A stretch of 64,000 nucleotides of DNA from Symbiodinium natans (GCA_905221605.1 CAJNDS010002823.1:149501-213500), one strand, 5' to 3'. Counted from the first letter of the stretch, positions 13,278-25,117 are shown. Notes: a model not told the origin generated them from the letters alone. Translations and numbers: made by a program.

Positions 13278-13428
13278 ACTAGTTGCTTAAGAACCCCGAA
13301 AACATCAAAACAAGATTCTTCCTTACTCAGGGTTTTGGGTTTAGGGTTTAGGGTTTAGGTTTAGGGCTTAGGGCTTAGGGCTTAGGGACTATTACTTTTT
13401 ATTCTTTTGGGGTTCTTAAGCAACTAGT
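13278..13428. mobile_element. Family-9 element, perfect 20-bp ends, telomere-like core
   Basis: ACTAGTTGCTTAAGAACCCC at 13278-13297 and its exact inverse at 13409-13428 flank TTTAGGG/CTTAGGG units. Related ends: 40627-41263 and 35695-35716. Confidence 0.93.
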
Positions 13429-13762
13429 AGTTCAGGGTTTAAGAGTTGATCGCCTTCTCACGCTGCACCCACGGCATTTTTCGCAAGCACGAAAGCTGGG
13501 CATTTCCACATTCCGCAAACGAAATTGGACGCAACCCTTCTCACTGCTTGGCATAATCCTAAGCACCAGAACCTGCCTGATCCGTAAGCCCACACAAGGA
13601 ACGCTAAAACCCCTAAGCGGAGCAACAACCACAAAAAACCACAACCCCAAGACTCCACTAAACCCTAAGTAAACCCTAAAACCCTAAACCCTAAAGCCTA
13701 AAGCCCTAAACCCTAAAGCCGAAACCCTAAATCCGAAACCCGAAAGTCCTAAAACCATAAAC

Positions 13763-13813
13763 GTGGCCAGCGGCGGAAGGAAGGATCCGAAGCCGCAGCC
13801 CAACCCCCAAAGC
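13763..13813 (-). CDS. ERG4: Sterol reductase exon: LWGLGCGFGSFLPPLA
   Basis: Family 'WGLxxGFxSxLPYxY'. Acceptor CAGAG|G; GT donor CAC|GTTTAT, phase 2, joining to T-YFYFCFF. Confidence 0.93.
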
Positions 13814-14477
13814 CTCTGCTGCTGCGGGTGTAGGGTTTAGGGTTTAGGGTTTAGGGTTTAGGGTTTAGGGTTTAGGGTTTAGGGTTTAGGGTTTAGGGTT
13901 TAGGGTTTAGGGTCAGCCCGCGCTGCGCATGGACTTGTGGATCACTGTAGCCAGAGGCGGGGGACGGGGAGTTCTGGGTTCGGGTTTGCCCTAAACCCTA
14001 AACCCTAAACCCTAAACCCTAAACCCTAAACCCTAAACCCTACGCCCCAAACCCTGACCCTAAACTTCAAACCCCCTAAACCCAAAAGGGGGACAAGTGA
14101 GTTTAGGCCTTAGGGGCTCGTCAAACCTTCGGGATGTTGCAGGGCCTGGCCACATAAGGGTTTAGGGTTTTCGGGTTCAGTGCTTTAGGGGTTTTAGGGG
14201 TTGTAGGGGCTTTAGGGGTTGTAGGAGTTTTCGGGTTCAGGGCTTTTAGGGCTTCAGGGGTTTTAAGGGGGTTTTAGGGTTGAGGGTTGAGAGCCTATCC
14301 TGGAGGCAACCGTAGAACCCAAAAACCCCAAAAGCCTGAACACCCCCAGCCGTAAACCCTAAACCGTACACCCTTGGAGCCCCTAAGAACCTAAAACCCA
14401 ATGCTACAGGCACCGCAACAAAGGTGCCACAACATGAGGTCTTTTTTGTTTTGTTTGTGTGCGTGTGTGTGTGTTCC

Positions 14478-14675
14478 TCACCCTCTCCCTCTCCCTCTCC
14501 CTCTCCCTCTCCCTCTCTCCCTCTCCCTCTCCCTCTCTCCCTCTCCCCTCTCCCCCTCCCTCCTCCCTCTCCCTCTCCCTCTCCCTCTCCCTCTCCCTCT
14601 CCCTCTCCCTCTCCCTCTCCCTCTGCCTGCCTCTCTCTAGCTCTCTCTGTCTCTCTCTCTCTTTCTTTCTTTCTT
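14478..14675. repeat. (CCCTCT)n pyrimidine hexamer tract
   Basis: CCTCTC-type hexamers from 14478 to about 14622, then CTCT and CTTT runs. All ORFs called here are translations of the repeat. Confidence 0.95.
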
Positions 14676-14762
14676 TCAATAAATAGACATACAATACGTA
14701 TATTTATACATATGTATATAGTACTATGGTATAAAAGCATTTGTGCTTGCTAGTGCTTATAT

Positions 14763-14863
14763 GGGAGTTTACGAAAATAAGGGACGCTTAATATAGACCC
14801 CAAGTAGTAGGATTTCCTTTTCATAAGGATCCCAATAAGGTACCCCTAATTTCGAAAACCCCC
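14763..14863. mobile_element. Family-3 inverted-repeat element, near-complete, no array
   Basis: Ends GGGAGTTTACGAAAATAAGG and GTACCCCTAATTTCGAAAACC. Consensus from seven copies is about 95 bp: GGGGTTTACGAAAATAGGGG, TACCTTATTGGGGTCC, a centre with ATCCTACTATTTGGGG, then GGGGTCCCCTATTTTCGTAA and ACCCC. Others: 16499-16656, 25118-25211 (degraded), 36275-36406, 38534-38946, 59842-59931 and 61404-61493. Confidence 0.85.
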
Positions 14864-15134
14864 CATGTCTGGTCTAGTTCAATCAAGAACAAGCCCGAGT
14901 CCCTAACCGGTTTAGTGATTTCCCCAAAGCTGTGTCTCCAGAATGCTAACATTCGATTTGTCAGGAGCCTCAAAATGGGAAACCGTAAGCCCTAAACCCT
15001 AAACCCTAAACCCTAAACCCCAAATTGAAAAAAACCCGAAGCCCTAAACCCTAAACCCTAACCCTAAACCCTAAACCCGAAACCCTAAGCCCTAAGTCCT
15101 AAGTCCCCAAGGTTCCGGGTCTTCGCCATGGAGC

Positions 15135-15185
15135 AGAGCCATGGCGGTGTCAGCAGTGTAGTGCATCTTGCGTGCTTTTCCATAC
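15135..15185 (-). CDS. ERG4: Sterol reductase exon: YGKARKMHYTADTAMA
   Basis: The family signature GWYGxARKxHYTAD. Acceptor CTCCAG|G; GC donor GCTCT|GCTCCA in phase 2, giving AMAL-LWGLGCGF with the next exon. Confidence 0.96.
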
Positions 15186-16445
15186 CTGGAGTAGGGTTTG
15201 GGGTTTAGGGTTTAGGGTTTAGGGTTTGGGGTTTGGGGTTTGGGGTTTGGGGTTTGGGGTTTGGGGTTTGGGGTTTGGGGTTTGGGGTTTGGGGTTTGGG
15301 GTTTGGGGTGTGGGGTTTGGGGGTTTGGGGTTTGGGGTTTGGGGTTTAGGGTTTAGGGTTTAGGGTTTAGGGCTTCGAGCTTGGGGTCTAGTGTTTCTAG
15401 TCTTCAGGATTTCGGCTTTGGGTGCCTCGGGGTTTCGGGTTTCTGGTTTTCGGGACATAGGCGGGGCTTCTGTGAAGGAGCTCCTAATGAAGCCAGCGTG
15501 GTGTAAGGCCGTCTTGTTCATCTTGGTAGCCCAGGAGCCATATTACAATAAGGGCTGCCACTAGCCCTACACCCTAAACCCCTGTGGATTTAGAAGGGGT
15601 TTAAATAGGGTTTAGGGTTTAGGGTTTAACTGACATTGTTTGAGTTTTATCCCCTTACTATGGCAGCTTGAGTTCCTGAGAAGAACCCAGCTTAGGACGT
15701 CGGAGGTGAAGGGCTCAAGCCGCAGGAGGCTGAGGGTTTAGGGTTTAGGGTTTAAGGATTAGGGTTTAGGGTTTCGGGTTTAGGGTTTAGGGTGGAGAAG
15801 CTTTGGGTACGCATTGCGGATTTAGGAGCACACTGAAAGCTAAAGGCCGTCATGAGCAGGAGTTTAGGGTTCAGGGTTCAGGGTTCAGGGTTTAGGGTTT
15901 AGGGCTCAGATGCATACTTGCCCCTAGTGAAGGGTTTCGGATCTAGGGTGTAGGGTTTGGGGGAAGGCACTTGTGGTTTGAGGTTTAGACCGGTTTCGGG
16001 GTTTTAGGGTTTCAGAAGCGTGGGGCCCGTGCAAAAGATGCAGCTCGGGGTTTAGGGTTTAGGGTTTAGGGTTTAGGGTTTAGGGTTTAGGGTTTAGGGT
16101 TTAGGGTTTAGGGTTTAGGGCCTAAACCCTAAACCCTAAACCCTAAACCCTAAACCCCACACCCTAAACCCTAAACCCTAAACCCTAGGGTGTCATGGTT
16201 TAGGGTTGAGGGTTTAGGGTGTAGGGCGTCATGGTTGAGCTTCGGAAGTACCTAAGCCCGACACCCAAGAGAGTGGAACGCTAGGGCACAGTGTGGGGGG
16301 GCCCGAAACCCTGAACACCAAACCCTAAACCCTATGCAAAGACCACACAGAAGCATGAAGGAGCAACAACTGAACCAAACCCTAAACCCTAAACCCTAAA
16401 CCCTAAACCCTAAACCCTAAACCCAAGTTGATGCTGCAAGGAAGC

Positions 16446-16490
16446 CATCCGTCGATCAGAAGCACTCCCTGATCGCACTTGATGTACTTC
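16446..16490 (-). CDS. ERG4: Sterol reductase exon: KYIKCDQGVLLIDG
   Basis: Family 'NPxYIKTxxGxxLLxDGW'. Acceptor TTGAG|G. GC donor GATG|GCTTCC splits the Trp codon TG|G, completing DGWYGKARK with the next exon. Confidence 0.94.
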
Positions 16491-16498
16491 CTCAACTG

Positions 16499-16656
16499 GG
16501 GGGTTTCCGAAAGTAGGGTTTAGGGTTTAGGGTTTAGGATTTAGTGTTTAGGGTTTAGGGTTTAGGGGTACCTTATTGGGGTCCTTCTTGTCAGGGAATC
16601 AGACTATTTGGGGACCATATTGGGGTTTTTTAGGGGTCCCTTATTTTCCTACTTCC
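16499..16656. mobile_element. Family-3 element with TTTAGGG array inside its left terminal repeat
   Basis: GGGTTTCCGAAAGTA, then TTTAGGG units at 16516-16564, then GGGGTACCTTATTGGGGTCC and the normal right half. The array sits exactly where intact copies have AATAGGGGTACC. Confidence 0.85.
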
Positions 16657-16737
16657 TCACTTGAGAGGAGCTCTGCAACGCCCTTCTTCATAGAGGGAAT
16701 GAGGTACCCGATATCCCCCAAGAAAATATACAAAAAG

Positions 16738-16920
16738 TCATCCTGGAGTAGATGGCATTTGCCAATCTTCAATTTTAAAAAGGTGGGTTCCCAACACGAT
16801 AGATAGGGTATGGGTCAGGGGCTTGTTGAACCCTATCTCCATTTCCTTTTCCCTCTATGCAAGCATATTCTATCTATGGGGTTCGGAAAACATTTTTGAA
16901 TGCCATCTACTCCAGGATGA
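16738..16920. mobile_element. Family-11 element, 183 bp, perfect 22-bp ends
   Basis: Begins TCATCCTGGAGTAGATGGCA and ends with the exact inverse (22 bp identical). Inner GATAGATAGGG / CTATCTATGGGGTTC is also partly inverted. No other copy seen in the window. Confidence 0.9.
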
Positions 16921-17267
16921 CTATACCCTTTAAGGGATTATGTTCATAAATAGGGCTTAGAAGGGATGCCAGCCCAACAAAGAAGGGAATAAGAGCCTAC
17001 TCAGTCCCATATGCCAGGTTCCAGCCCGCTCTGCTTGCACCAGTTACAACGCCAACCCGTCCGAAGCCCTCTATAAACCCTAAACCCTAAATCCCTAAAC
17101 CCCACCAAAACCCTAAATACGAAACCCAAAACTGCAACCTTGTTTTTGGAAAGTTTGCCCCGAAGCCCTAAATCCTAAACCCCTAAACCCTAAACCCAAA
17201 AAAACACCTAAACTCTAAACCCTAAACTCCTAAACCCCTGAACCCCTAAACAATTCAGCCTAGGATC

Positions 17268-17321
17268 GGGTTCTCGATGTGGCGGAAAGTCGGGAAAAGA
17301 TCCCGGCGAAGGAGCTGTCCC
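17268..17321 (-). CDS. ERG4: Sterol reductase exon: GQLLRRDLFPTFRHIEN
   Basis: Matches 'RGTxxxRxTFPQLP..xNP'. Acceptor GCTCAG|G in phase 2 (AG+G). The 3' end is best explained by a GA donor CC|GATCCT, since this phase joins IENP-KYIKCDQG exactly as in family members. Confidence 0.9.
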
Positions 17322-18671
17322 CTGAGCATCGTCACGAAAGGACCACTGTTTCGGGTTAGGGGTTTAGGGTTTAGGGTTTAGGGTAGGTGGTCAAATTTTT
17401 GGGTCAGGTTTCGGAGCTCCGGGTTTTGGGGGAGGATGGTTTGGGGTTTAGGGTTTAGGGTTTAGGGTTTAGGGTTTAGGGTTTAGGGTTTAGGGTTTAG
17501 GGTTTAGGGCTTAGGGTTTAGGGTTTAGGGTTTAGGGTTTAGGGTTGAAAGTGCTTGGGTAGTCAAACTGCAAGTTCTAATCGCCTAAAGTCGGTATTCC
17601 CTTACGCATCCGAACCCAACTCCCGCAACTACTCATGAGCTACATGGGTATTTCCTCAAATGGGGGGGGGGTATCCTTAATGTACCCGAAAATCGTGTAA
17701 TCTTTACCTTGGCTGACTTCTGAGCCCCTCCAAAAAGTTTAACTTGTAGACATTGTAGACACAACAAGTTAAAGTCCTAAGACCCAGCCAGAAGAAAGCC
17801 AAGCCTCATTCTAGGATCCCCCAAAACCCTAAACCGTAAACCCTAAACCCTAAACCCCCGTATTTTCGGAAACACCCAAGTTGAGGAAGGGCGTAGTGGT
17901 TCAAGGAGAGCAGCGAAGCTTCCTTGCATCACCCTGTGAGCAAGATACAGGCACAAAACCTTCGGTCGCCTCAGCATTTGCAACAAAGCCCTAAACCCTA
18001 AACCCTAAACTTTCTAAACCATTGTAGGGTTTAGGGTTTAGGGTTTAGGGTTTAGGGTTTAGGGGCTAGGGTCTAGGGTTTTAGGGTTTAGGGTTTAGGG
18101 TTTAGGGTTTAGGGTTTAGGGTTTAGGGTTTAGGGTTTAGGGTTTAGGGTTTAGGGTTTAGGGTTTAGGGCATAACTTCCACTGCTTAACATCCAAATCC
18201 ATGCATCCGAAGCCCGAAAACCTACCCACACTATTAAGTTGTGCTGCTTCTTAGGAATTATAGTACCCAACAATTTAAATAGTCCCAAAGTATCCCGAAG
18301 TAAACCCCAAGTCCTCAATCCGAAGTGAAGAGCTCCTAAGCAGCAAGCGCCCCTAAACCCCAAACACCAAACACTAAACCCTAACCCTAAACCCCTAAAA
18401 CCCTAAGACCCTAACCCCCTAACTCTCCCGAAACCCTAAATCATATACACTGAAACCCCTAAAACCCCCTCAGCCCTTCACCCTAAACCGTACACCCTAA
18501 ACCCTAAAACCCTAAACCCTAAAACCCTAAAACCCTAAAACCCTAAAACCCTAAAACCCTAAAACCCTAAAACCCTGAAAACCCTAAAACCCTAAAACCC
18601 TAAAACCCTAAAACCCTAAAACCCTCAACCGTAAACCCTAAACCCTAAACCCTAAACCCTGAACAATCGGC

Positions 18672-18754
18672 CTCATCTCTGCCTTGAAGTAGCACTTCTG
18701 GTAGTTTGCCTCGTCCCACAGCGCGTACATCAACACGAGCAGGACGGAGATCAC
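18672..18754 (-). CDS. ERG4: Sterol reductase exon: ..ALWDEANYQKCYFKAEM
   Basis: VISVLLVLMYALWDEANYQ then KCYFKAEM: a TM helix followed by the family's D-x-A-N-x-Q-K-x-x-F motif. Acceptor CTATAG|GTG; GC donor GATGAG|GCCGAT, phase 2. Nearly every codon ends in G or C. Confidence 0.95.
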
Positions 18755-19086
18755 CTATAGGGCGCAGGGCGAGGTTTAGGGTTCAGGGTTCAGGGTTCAG
18801 GGTTCAGGGTTTAGGGTTTAGGGTTTAGGGTTTAGGGTTTAGGGTTTAGGGTTTAGGGGCCATCTAACACATCCAGGCAAACCCATCGAGGCATCCAAAC
18901 ATCGCGGCCAGTAAACCTCGAATCCCTAGACCCCGAAACCTAGCATTCAGGCTGTAGGGCTTAAAGTCCTAAGCCCTATATGCCCCGACACCCTAAACCC
19001 CAAAACCTAAACCCTAAACCCCAAACCCTAAACCCCAAACCCCTAAACCCCTAAACCCCAAACCCCAAACCCTAAACCCTAAACGC

Positions 19087-19168
19087 TGGCCATGCCGCTG
19101 CGTAGTAGAGACCCGGGAGGGGTGGCAGGACCAATCCGGCCCAACTGTTCTTGCACAGGAACAGCGAC
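19087..19168 (-). CDS. ERG4: Sterol reductase exon: SLFLCKNSWAGLVLPPLPG..
   Basis: SLFLCKNSWAGLVLPPL then PGLYYAAAWP follows KFGWM as the family 'xxFWNLAGVPFxYC' segment does. Acceptor GTGCAG|G; donor CCA|GCGTTT (GC) or GC|GTTTAG two bases later, abutting a telomere-like array. Confidence 0.8.
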
Positions 19169-20931
19169 CTGCACGAGGCTGGATTCTAGGGGTTCTACCT
19201 TGGACCCTTAAGGTTGTACCCTTGGGTTTTGGGGCTTGAAGGACCCTGAAACACTAGGGCCTCTTGAGGCCGAAACTAGGGTTTAGGGCTTGGGGCTTGA
19301 GGTATTAGGGTTTAGGGCTTGAGGGAGGGTCTAGGTTTAGGGCTTGAGGGTTTCAGACCTTTAGGCCGTGAGGGGAGTGGAACTTCGAGGTTTCAGAGGG
19401 TCAGATTTGGGTTTAGGGTTTCGAGCTTAGAGCTCCTCGGGGTTTCTGTGCGCTGAGGTAAGAGCCGGGCACCCCTGCCATATCTTCTTTCCACAAATAA
19501 CGACAGAAAAGCCTCAACCCCAAGCCCTGGGGGCGGAATCTCCAAAACTTCGTGTGCGCCCTCTCAAAAGACATCAACCTACCGCGAAGTCCACCCTATA
19601 TACCCTCAACACCAAACCCTAAACCCTAAACGGGCTTAGGGGTCTAGGGGTCTAGGGTTGAAAGCTCTACATCGAAACGCCGAAACCCCGAACCCCTGTG
19701 CGGAGCCCATGTACCACAGCATCATTCTTGTGGCCTGATATAAACAGAAACCCTAAATCCTAAACCCCTAAACCCTTAAACCCCTACACCCCTAAACTGT
19801 TAGGTAAGTCCATTGCAGGGTAGGCTAGCCCTAAACCCTAAACCCTAAACCCTAAAGCCTACACCCCTAAACTGTTAGGTAAATCCATTGCAGGGTAGGC
19901 TAGCCCTAAACCCTAAACCCTGAACCTTCAACCCCTCGGTAAATCCATTGCAGGGTAGGCGGCTGGTAGCAGTAGAGCAGCGGAACGCCCGCAAGGTTCC
20001 ACCAGCAAAGCCTGGAAGCCCAAAGCTCGTTTCTTGGGCACTCGAACCCAGAACTCCCTTTGTGTAAGGTTTAGGGTTTAGGGTTTGGGGTTTGGGGTTT
20101 AGGGGTTTAGGGGTTTAGGGGTTTAGGGTTTAGGGTTTAGGGTTTAGGGTTTAGGGTTTAGGGTTTAGGGTTTAGGGTTTAGGGTTCAGGGTTTAGGGTT
20201 TTGGGTTTTGGGTATAGGGTATAGGTGTTAGGGTTTAGGGTTCGGGTTTAGGGTTTAGGGTACATGGCCCTAAATCCGGGAAGCCCAACAACCTCGCAGC
20301 ATGTAAATAAGCTGCCCAAAGAAACCCTAACCCACAAACCTAACACCTTACATGGGGCTTCGTCACTCGGACAAAATCCTAAGCCCGAAGCCTTGTACAT
20401 CCCAAAACAAGCTCAAACCCTAAACCCTGAGCCCGGGTTTAGGGTTTAGGGTTTAGGATTTAGGGTTTAGGGTTTAGGGTTTAGGGTTTAGGGCTTAGGG
20501 TTTATCACAGAGTATAATTGAGCTCACCCAAAGCCATCCAAGAAATGACAGCCAGGAAACCCACAAGTTGGCTTAGACACCCCCAACGCCCAAAGTACCC
20601 ACACAGCTATGTACCCTAAACCCTAAACCCTAAACCCTAAACCCTGAACCCTAAACCCTAAAAATCCTGAACCCCTGAACCCTGCAACTTAAGGTGCAGT
20701 GGTTTCGGGGTTGAGCTTCGGGCTCAAGGAGGGTTTCGGGTTTAGGGTTTAAGGTTTAAGGCACTCCTAAACCCTGTTAAGGTTTAGGGTTTAGGGTTTA
20801 GGGTTTAGGGTTTAGGGTTTAGGGTTTAGGGTTTAGGGTTTAGGGTTTAGGACCCTCAGCCCCCAACCCTAAACCTTAAACCCTAAACCCTAAACCCTAC
20901 CCCCTAAACCTTAGACTTTGTGAGGCCGTGC

Positions 20932-20989
20932 CACATCCAACCAAACTTCTCTGTGGTGATGTCCCAGGTATATGGGATAAAATGCTCAC
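20932..20989 (-). CDS. ERG4: Sterol reductase exon: EHFIPYTWDITTEKFGWM
   Basis: Carries the family hallmark (I-P-x-T-W-D-I-x-x-E-K-x-G-W-M). Acceptor CTGCAG|GT. GC donor ATGTG|GCACGG in phase 2 joins to W-SLFLCKNSWAG; reading on instead would add WHGLTK. Confidence 0.94.
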
Positions 20990-22669
20990 CTGCAGATGCC
21001 GGGGGTTTATAGCTGAGGGTTGCGGGTTTGGACCCTAAACCCTAAACCCTAAACCCTAAACCCTAAACCCTAAACCCTAAACCTTAAACCCTAAACCCTA
21101 AACCCCTAAACCCTAAACCCCGAAGGGGGGCCGAAATGATCTCTCTGAAGACTGGGGGGGGGGGGGGGGCTTGCAGGCCCAAGTTGGAGGGGGGGGGGAG
21201 GTTTAGGGTTGAGGGTTTAGGGTTTAGGGCTGCGCCGTAAGCTCCACATTCTGAACCCACTGCGAGATGCCTTCCTTATGCAAGGAGGTTCGCCTACTGT
21301 TTGGGGCTTAGGGCTTAGGGCTTAGGGCTTAGGGTTTAGGGCTTAGGGTTTAGGGTTTAGGGTTTAGGGTTTAGGGTTTAGGGTTTAGGGTTTAGGGCTG
21401 CGCACAGATGCATCTCTTCCCGAGGATCCTGGAGGGATTCGGGTTTTGGCTTTGGCTCCTCAGTGTTGCCTAAGGATTCCCAGGGCAGGCCCAGAGTGGG
21501 GTTTAGGGTTTAGGGCTAGGGTTTAGGGTTTAGGGTTTAGGGTTGAGGGTTCAGGGTTTAGGGTTGCTCCAAGCATCGAAAGTTCCAGGGGGTTACGAAA
21601 CATGTCAGGCTTTTAGGGTTTCGGGTTTGGGGCTTGGGGCTTAATTAGGGTTCTAGGCCTAGGCCCTACAATCTCTAAACCCTAGCCCTAAACCCTAAAC
21701 CCTGAGCCCCTTTGCACAAGTTCTTTGCTGACCCGCCTTTGGCGCATGCCTGACCATAGAGAAAGTGTGCCAGCACCATGAAGGCCGTCCTTTGAACTGG
21801 GAGCATGGGGGTTTAGGGTTTCGGCTTTAGGGCTACAGTTTAGGGTTTGAATAGGGGTGTTGGGTTTAGGGTTTAGGCGTTTGAGTTTAGGGTTTAGGGG
21901 TGTTGGGCTAGCGCTTAGAGGTTTAGGGGTTTTGGGCTTCGGGTGGACAGATTTTGGGGAGCAAAGGAAGGGGGGGGGGGGGGTCAAAAGGGGATGAATT
22001 GCCTGGGACGACATAACCCACACGTCATAAACAATCAGAGCAGCGGCGCAAGCCAGCCCGCTGCCCCAATGCCACCTGTTGCTTCGAAGGCATGCAGCAC
22101 GCCCCGCAGCGACAGTACGGTTTCAAGCCTCTTCGCCTCCCAGCGGCCGCGCCGTCTCGCGCAAGAACTCGGCGAAACGCTGTTCGCAAGGCTGTGGAAC
22201 CCTAAACCCTAAACCCTAAAAACCCTAAAACCTTTCAGTATCGCAGCGGAGTGTCTCGTGGAGTACCTTTGCTCACGGACACTAATCAGCGGGCATCAGA
22301 CATTGCCACAGCGTTCGGGAGTGAGAATTCCTGCTGCATGAAGCACGGCCACCCTAAATCTTAAACCCTAAACCCTAAACCCTCAACCCTAAACCCTAAA
22401 CCCTAAACTCCGACTTCCCGGATCAACACCCTAACACCACCCCTTTATAAGCCCTCTGACACCCCTTGAGCCCTCTCAGGTCCCCGCAACCCAAGAATGC
22501 CTTTAACCCCCATTCAATCCTAAACCTTAAACCCTAAACCCTACACCCTGAATCCTAAACCCTAAACCCTAAACCCTAAACCCTAAACCCTAAACCCTAA
22601 ACCCTAAACCCTAAACCCTAAACCCTAAACCCTAAAGCCCAACCAAATCCCCCAAAACTTCCGCAGAGG

Positions 22670-22715
22670 GGCGGGTTCAGCCAGCTGCCCGTCAGCCGGG
22701 ACGTCTCCACATAAC
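22670..22715 (-). CDS. Possible sterol reductase exon: YVETSRLTGSWLNP
   Basis: Acceptor CGCAG|GT fits the phase left by the previous exon, and nearly all codons end in G or C. No clear family motif, and the 3' limit is uncertain. Two other unassigned open islands lie downstream (22.13-22.19 kb RFAEFLRETARPLGGEE; 21.39-21.47 kb EPKPKPESLQDPREEMHL). Confidence 0.35.
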
Positions 22716-23072
22716 CTGCGACTCGCAGGCGTTGGGAGGCGTCTGAGGCTTTGGGGCTTCAAGGCTGTAGCCCTAAACCCTAAACCCTAAACCCTAAACC
22801 CTAAACTCTTAGGGTGTAGGGTTTAAAGGCTTCGGTGGCTGAGGGCTCAAGGGCGTGAGAGTTGTTTGGGGGGCTTCGGGGCGTCAGCGGCCGACAGCTT
22901 GAGGGCGCTATCTTTTTTGGCTTTTGGGCTGAGTTTATGGAACCCTAACTTACAGTACTGTATCATCCACACACCCCTAAACCCCAAACCCTATAAACCC
23001 TAAACCCTAAACCCTAGACCCTGAACCCTAAACCCTAAACCCTAAACCCCGAACCCTAAGGCAAGTAGCAGC

Positions 23073-23130
23073 CCAAGGTAATCAGCAGCAGCAGGGTCCA
23101 CGACAGCCGCGTCTCGGCCACCATCTTGAC
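23073..23130 (-). CDS. ERG4: Sterol reductase exon: VKMVAETRLSWTLLLLITLG
   Basis: Matches the family 'D(L/V)KMFxExRxSWxLL' segment, then a transmembrane helix coded partly by a CTG run. Acceptor GCTGAG|GTC; GC donor TTGG|GCTGCT, phase 1. Confidence 0.92.
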
Positions 23131-24511
23131 CTCAGCCCCCAAAAACCCTAAGCCCTAAACCCCAAACCCTAAACCCTGAACCCTATACCCTAAACCTCGA
23201 AGCCCCAAGCCCCAAACCATACTCCCAGTCTCCACTGGGGAGTTTAGGGTCTAGGGTCTAAAGGTGTTGGCTGAAAATAATTTCTAGCCCTAACCAGCTT
23301 TGGCTTACGGTTTAGAACAAGGGCTTTAGGGTTTAGGGTTTACATGCGCAGGCCGTGTGGACTGGACTATTTAGCCCTAAACAAACTTTGGTTTGCGGTG
23401 TAGAATGGGTTTAGGGTTTAGGGTTTAGGGTTTAGGGTTTAGGGTTTAGGGTTTAGGTTTAGAGTGTAGGGTTTAAAGGTGTGGGTCCTAAGCTGGCGGT
23501 GAATTCCGTGCCTGTACATATTTCCCACTGTGTCGCTCTTTGAGGGATTACACAGTGAACCAGAGTACGTACGGAGGAAGCTTCCCAGATTCCCAACTAA
23601 GAATCTCATGGTCGGTAGGAGAACTTGGGACCACTTCTACCTGCTGTCTACGCCATGGCTTTTTCTTGTGGATCGTGTGGCCCGTATGGCCAGTTCACTT
23701 CTCCAAAATTATGCATTGGCCTAAACCTGAACCCGAAATCCTAAATCCTGAACCCGAAATCCTAAACCCTAAGCCCGAAAACCTAATCCCCAAGGGTGCC
23801 TAAACTCCCTCATTCCCTACTAAGAGCCAGTAAGTTTAGGGCTTGTAGTATAGGGGCCATAATAATTAAAGAACAGGGTTTTGGGAGACTTATTTTTGCA
23901 TATCTATAAAAGGTGCCATAAGGGAATACTGTTACAACTTATTCCGGCCCCTAAACCCTAAACCCTATAGTAGGGCTTGCCGGGCCTGGTTTGACAAGTG
24001 CGGACGAAGGGGCATCTACCAACTTGCCGACGCGAGGATGGAGGGCGGTTCCTGAGCTCCCTCTGCCTTGACCCTACTGATGGGGTTTAGGGTTTAGGGT
24101 TTAGGGTTTAGGGTTTAGGGTTTAGGGTTTAGGGTTTAGGGTTTAGGGTTTAGGGTTTAGGGTTTAGGGTTTAGGGTAAGTTTAGGGTTTAGGGTTTAGG
24201 GTTTAGGGGACAAGGCTTAAGGCTGGTGGGAAGTGGTGGAAAAACCTAAGTGCCGCCCAGAAAGGCCACAAAAGAAGGGTTCAGAGTTTGGGGTTGAGGT
24301 TTTCAGGGTTCTAAACCCTAAACCCTAAACCCTAAACCCTAAACCCTAAACCCTAAACCCTAAACCCTAAACCCTAAAACCTAATTCCTAGACCCGAAAC
24401 CCGAAACCCTATGAACCTAAACCCGAAACACGAAACGCGGAAAGCCCAAGGCTGAACCCTCATAAACCCTAAACACTAAACCCTAAACCCGAAACGCGGA
24501 AAGCCAAAGGC

Positions 24512-24556
24512 TCCCATGAAGAAGGCATAGATGCTCTCCAGCTCCTTGCCCTTGGC
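24512..24556 (-). CDS. ERG4: Sterol reductase exon: AKGKELESIYAFFMG
   Basis: Matches the family 'IYDFFMG' that precedes LNPR. Acceptor GTTGAG|GCC; GC donor GGA|GCCTTT. An LNPR-type exon was not securely identified; a possible one is at about 24.04 kb. Confidence 0.88.
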
Positions 24557-25029
24557 CTCAACAGTTTTAGGGCTTAGGGTTTACGATTAGGGTTTAGGGT
24601 TTTGAGTTTAGGGTGTCGGGTTTCGGGTTAGGGAACAGCATAAATAGGGATTTCGAATGTGATTTCAGGAATGTTCCTTCCTAAGCCCTAAACCCTAAAC
24701 CCTAAACCCTAAACCCTAAACCCTAAACCCTAAACCCTAAACCCTAAACCCTAAACCCTAAACCCTAAACCCTAAGGAGAGTTTGAATCTCGAGGTGGCT
24801 AGTCTTCTAAGTTGGGTCTTCAGGTCAGGCTTTATCGGCCTTTTTTGGAATAGTTCTAGCAACCTAGGAACAGAAAAGGGAACCTGAAACCCGAAACTCA
24901 AAAGCCCTAAGCCCCCTAACCCTAAACCCTACACAACCCTAAACTCAAAAACCCTATGAGTTTAGGATTGAGGGTTTAGGGCTTCTAACCCACCCTAATT
25001 GAACCTTGAACCGCTACATTCAATCTTAC

Positions 25030-25107
25030 GCATCCCGAGGGGCGTAGCACACGTGAATGACCACGGAGTAGATATCGCCAAGAATGATGGCCGTGGACAT
25101 GAACGAC
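25030..25107 (-). CDS. ERG4: Sterol reductase exon: SFMSTAIILGDIYSVVIHV..
   Basis: Transmembrane helix SFMSTAIILGDIYSVVI, then HVCYAPRD; consensus donor GC|GTAAGA. The acceptor GCGAAG|G lies in one copy of a GACCTTC direct repeat (25105-25111; second copy 25210-25216) flanking a degraded family-3 element. Confidence 0.9.
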
Positions 25108-25117
25108 CTTCGCATGA

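Noticed and set aside
13432-13658. Two overlapping minus ORFs (66 and 72 codons)
   Set aside because: They fall between sterol reductase exons that join each other exactly (13763 to 13130); frames mostly have A/T-ending codons.
13916-13970. Minus-strand VIHKSMRSA as a sterol reductase exon
   Set aside because: It resembles the HRxxRD region, but it lies out of order and the true ITHRAIRDEERC exon is at 13.06-13.13 kb in perfect phase. Useful as a measure of how easily false exons appear.
14246-14753. Five overlapping ORFs of (SP)n, (RE)n and (GE)n
   Set aside because: All are frames of the CCCTCT hexamer tract.
23530-23724. Plus-strand 64-codon ORF (..FEGLHSEPEYVRRK..)
   Set aside because: Reads like protein, but it is on the opposite strand within a reductase intron, lacks a recognisable domain and clear splice sites; kept only as a note.
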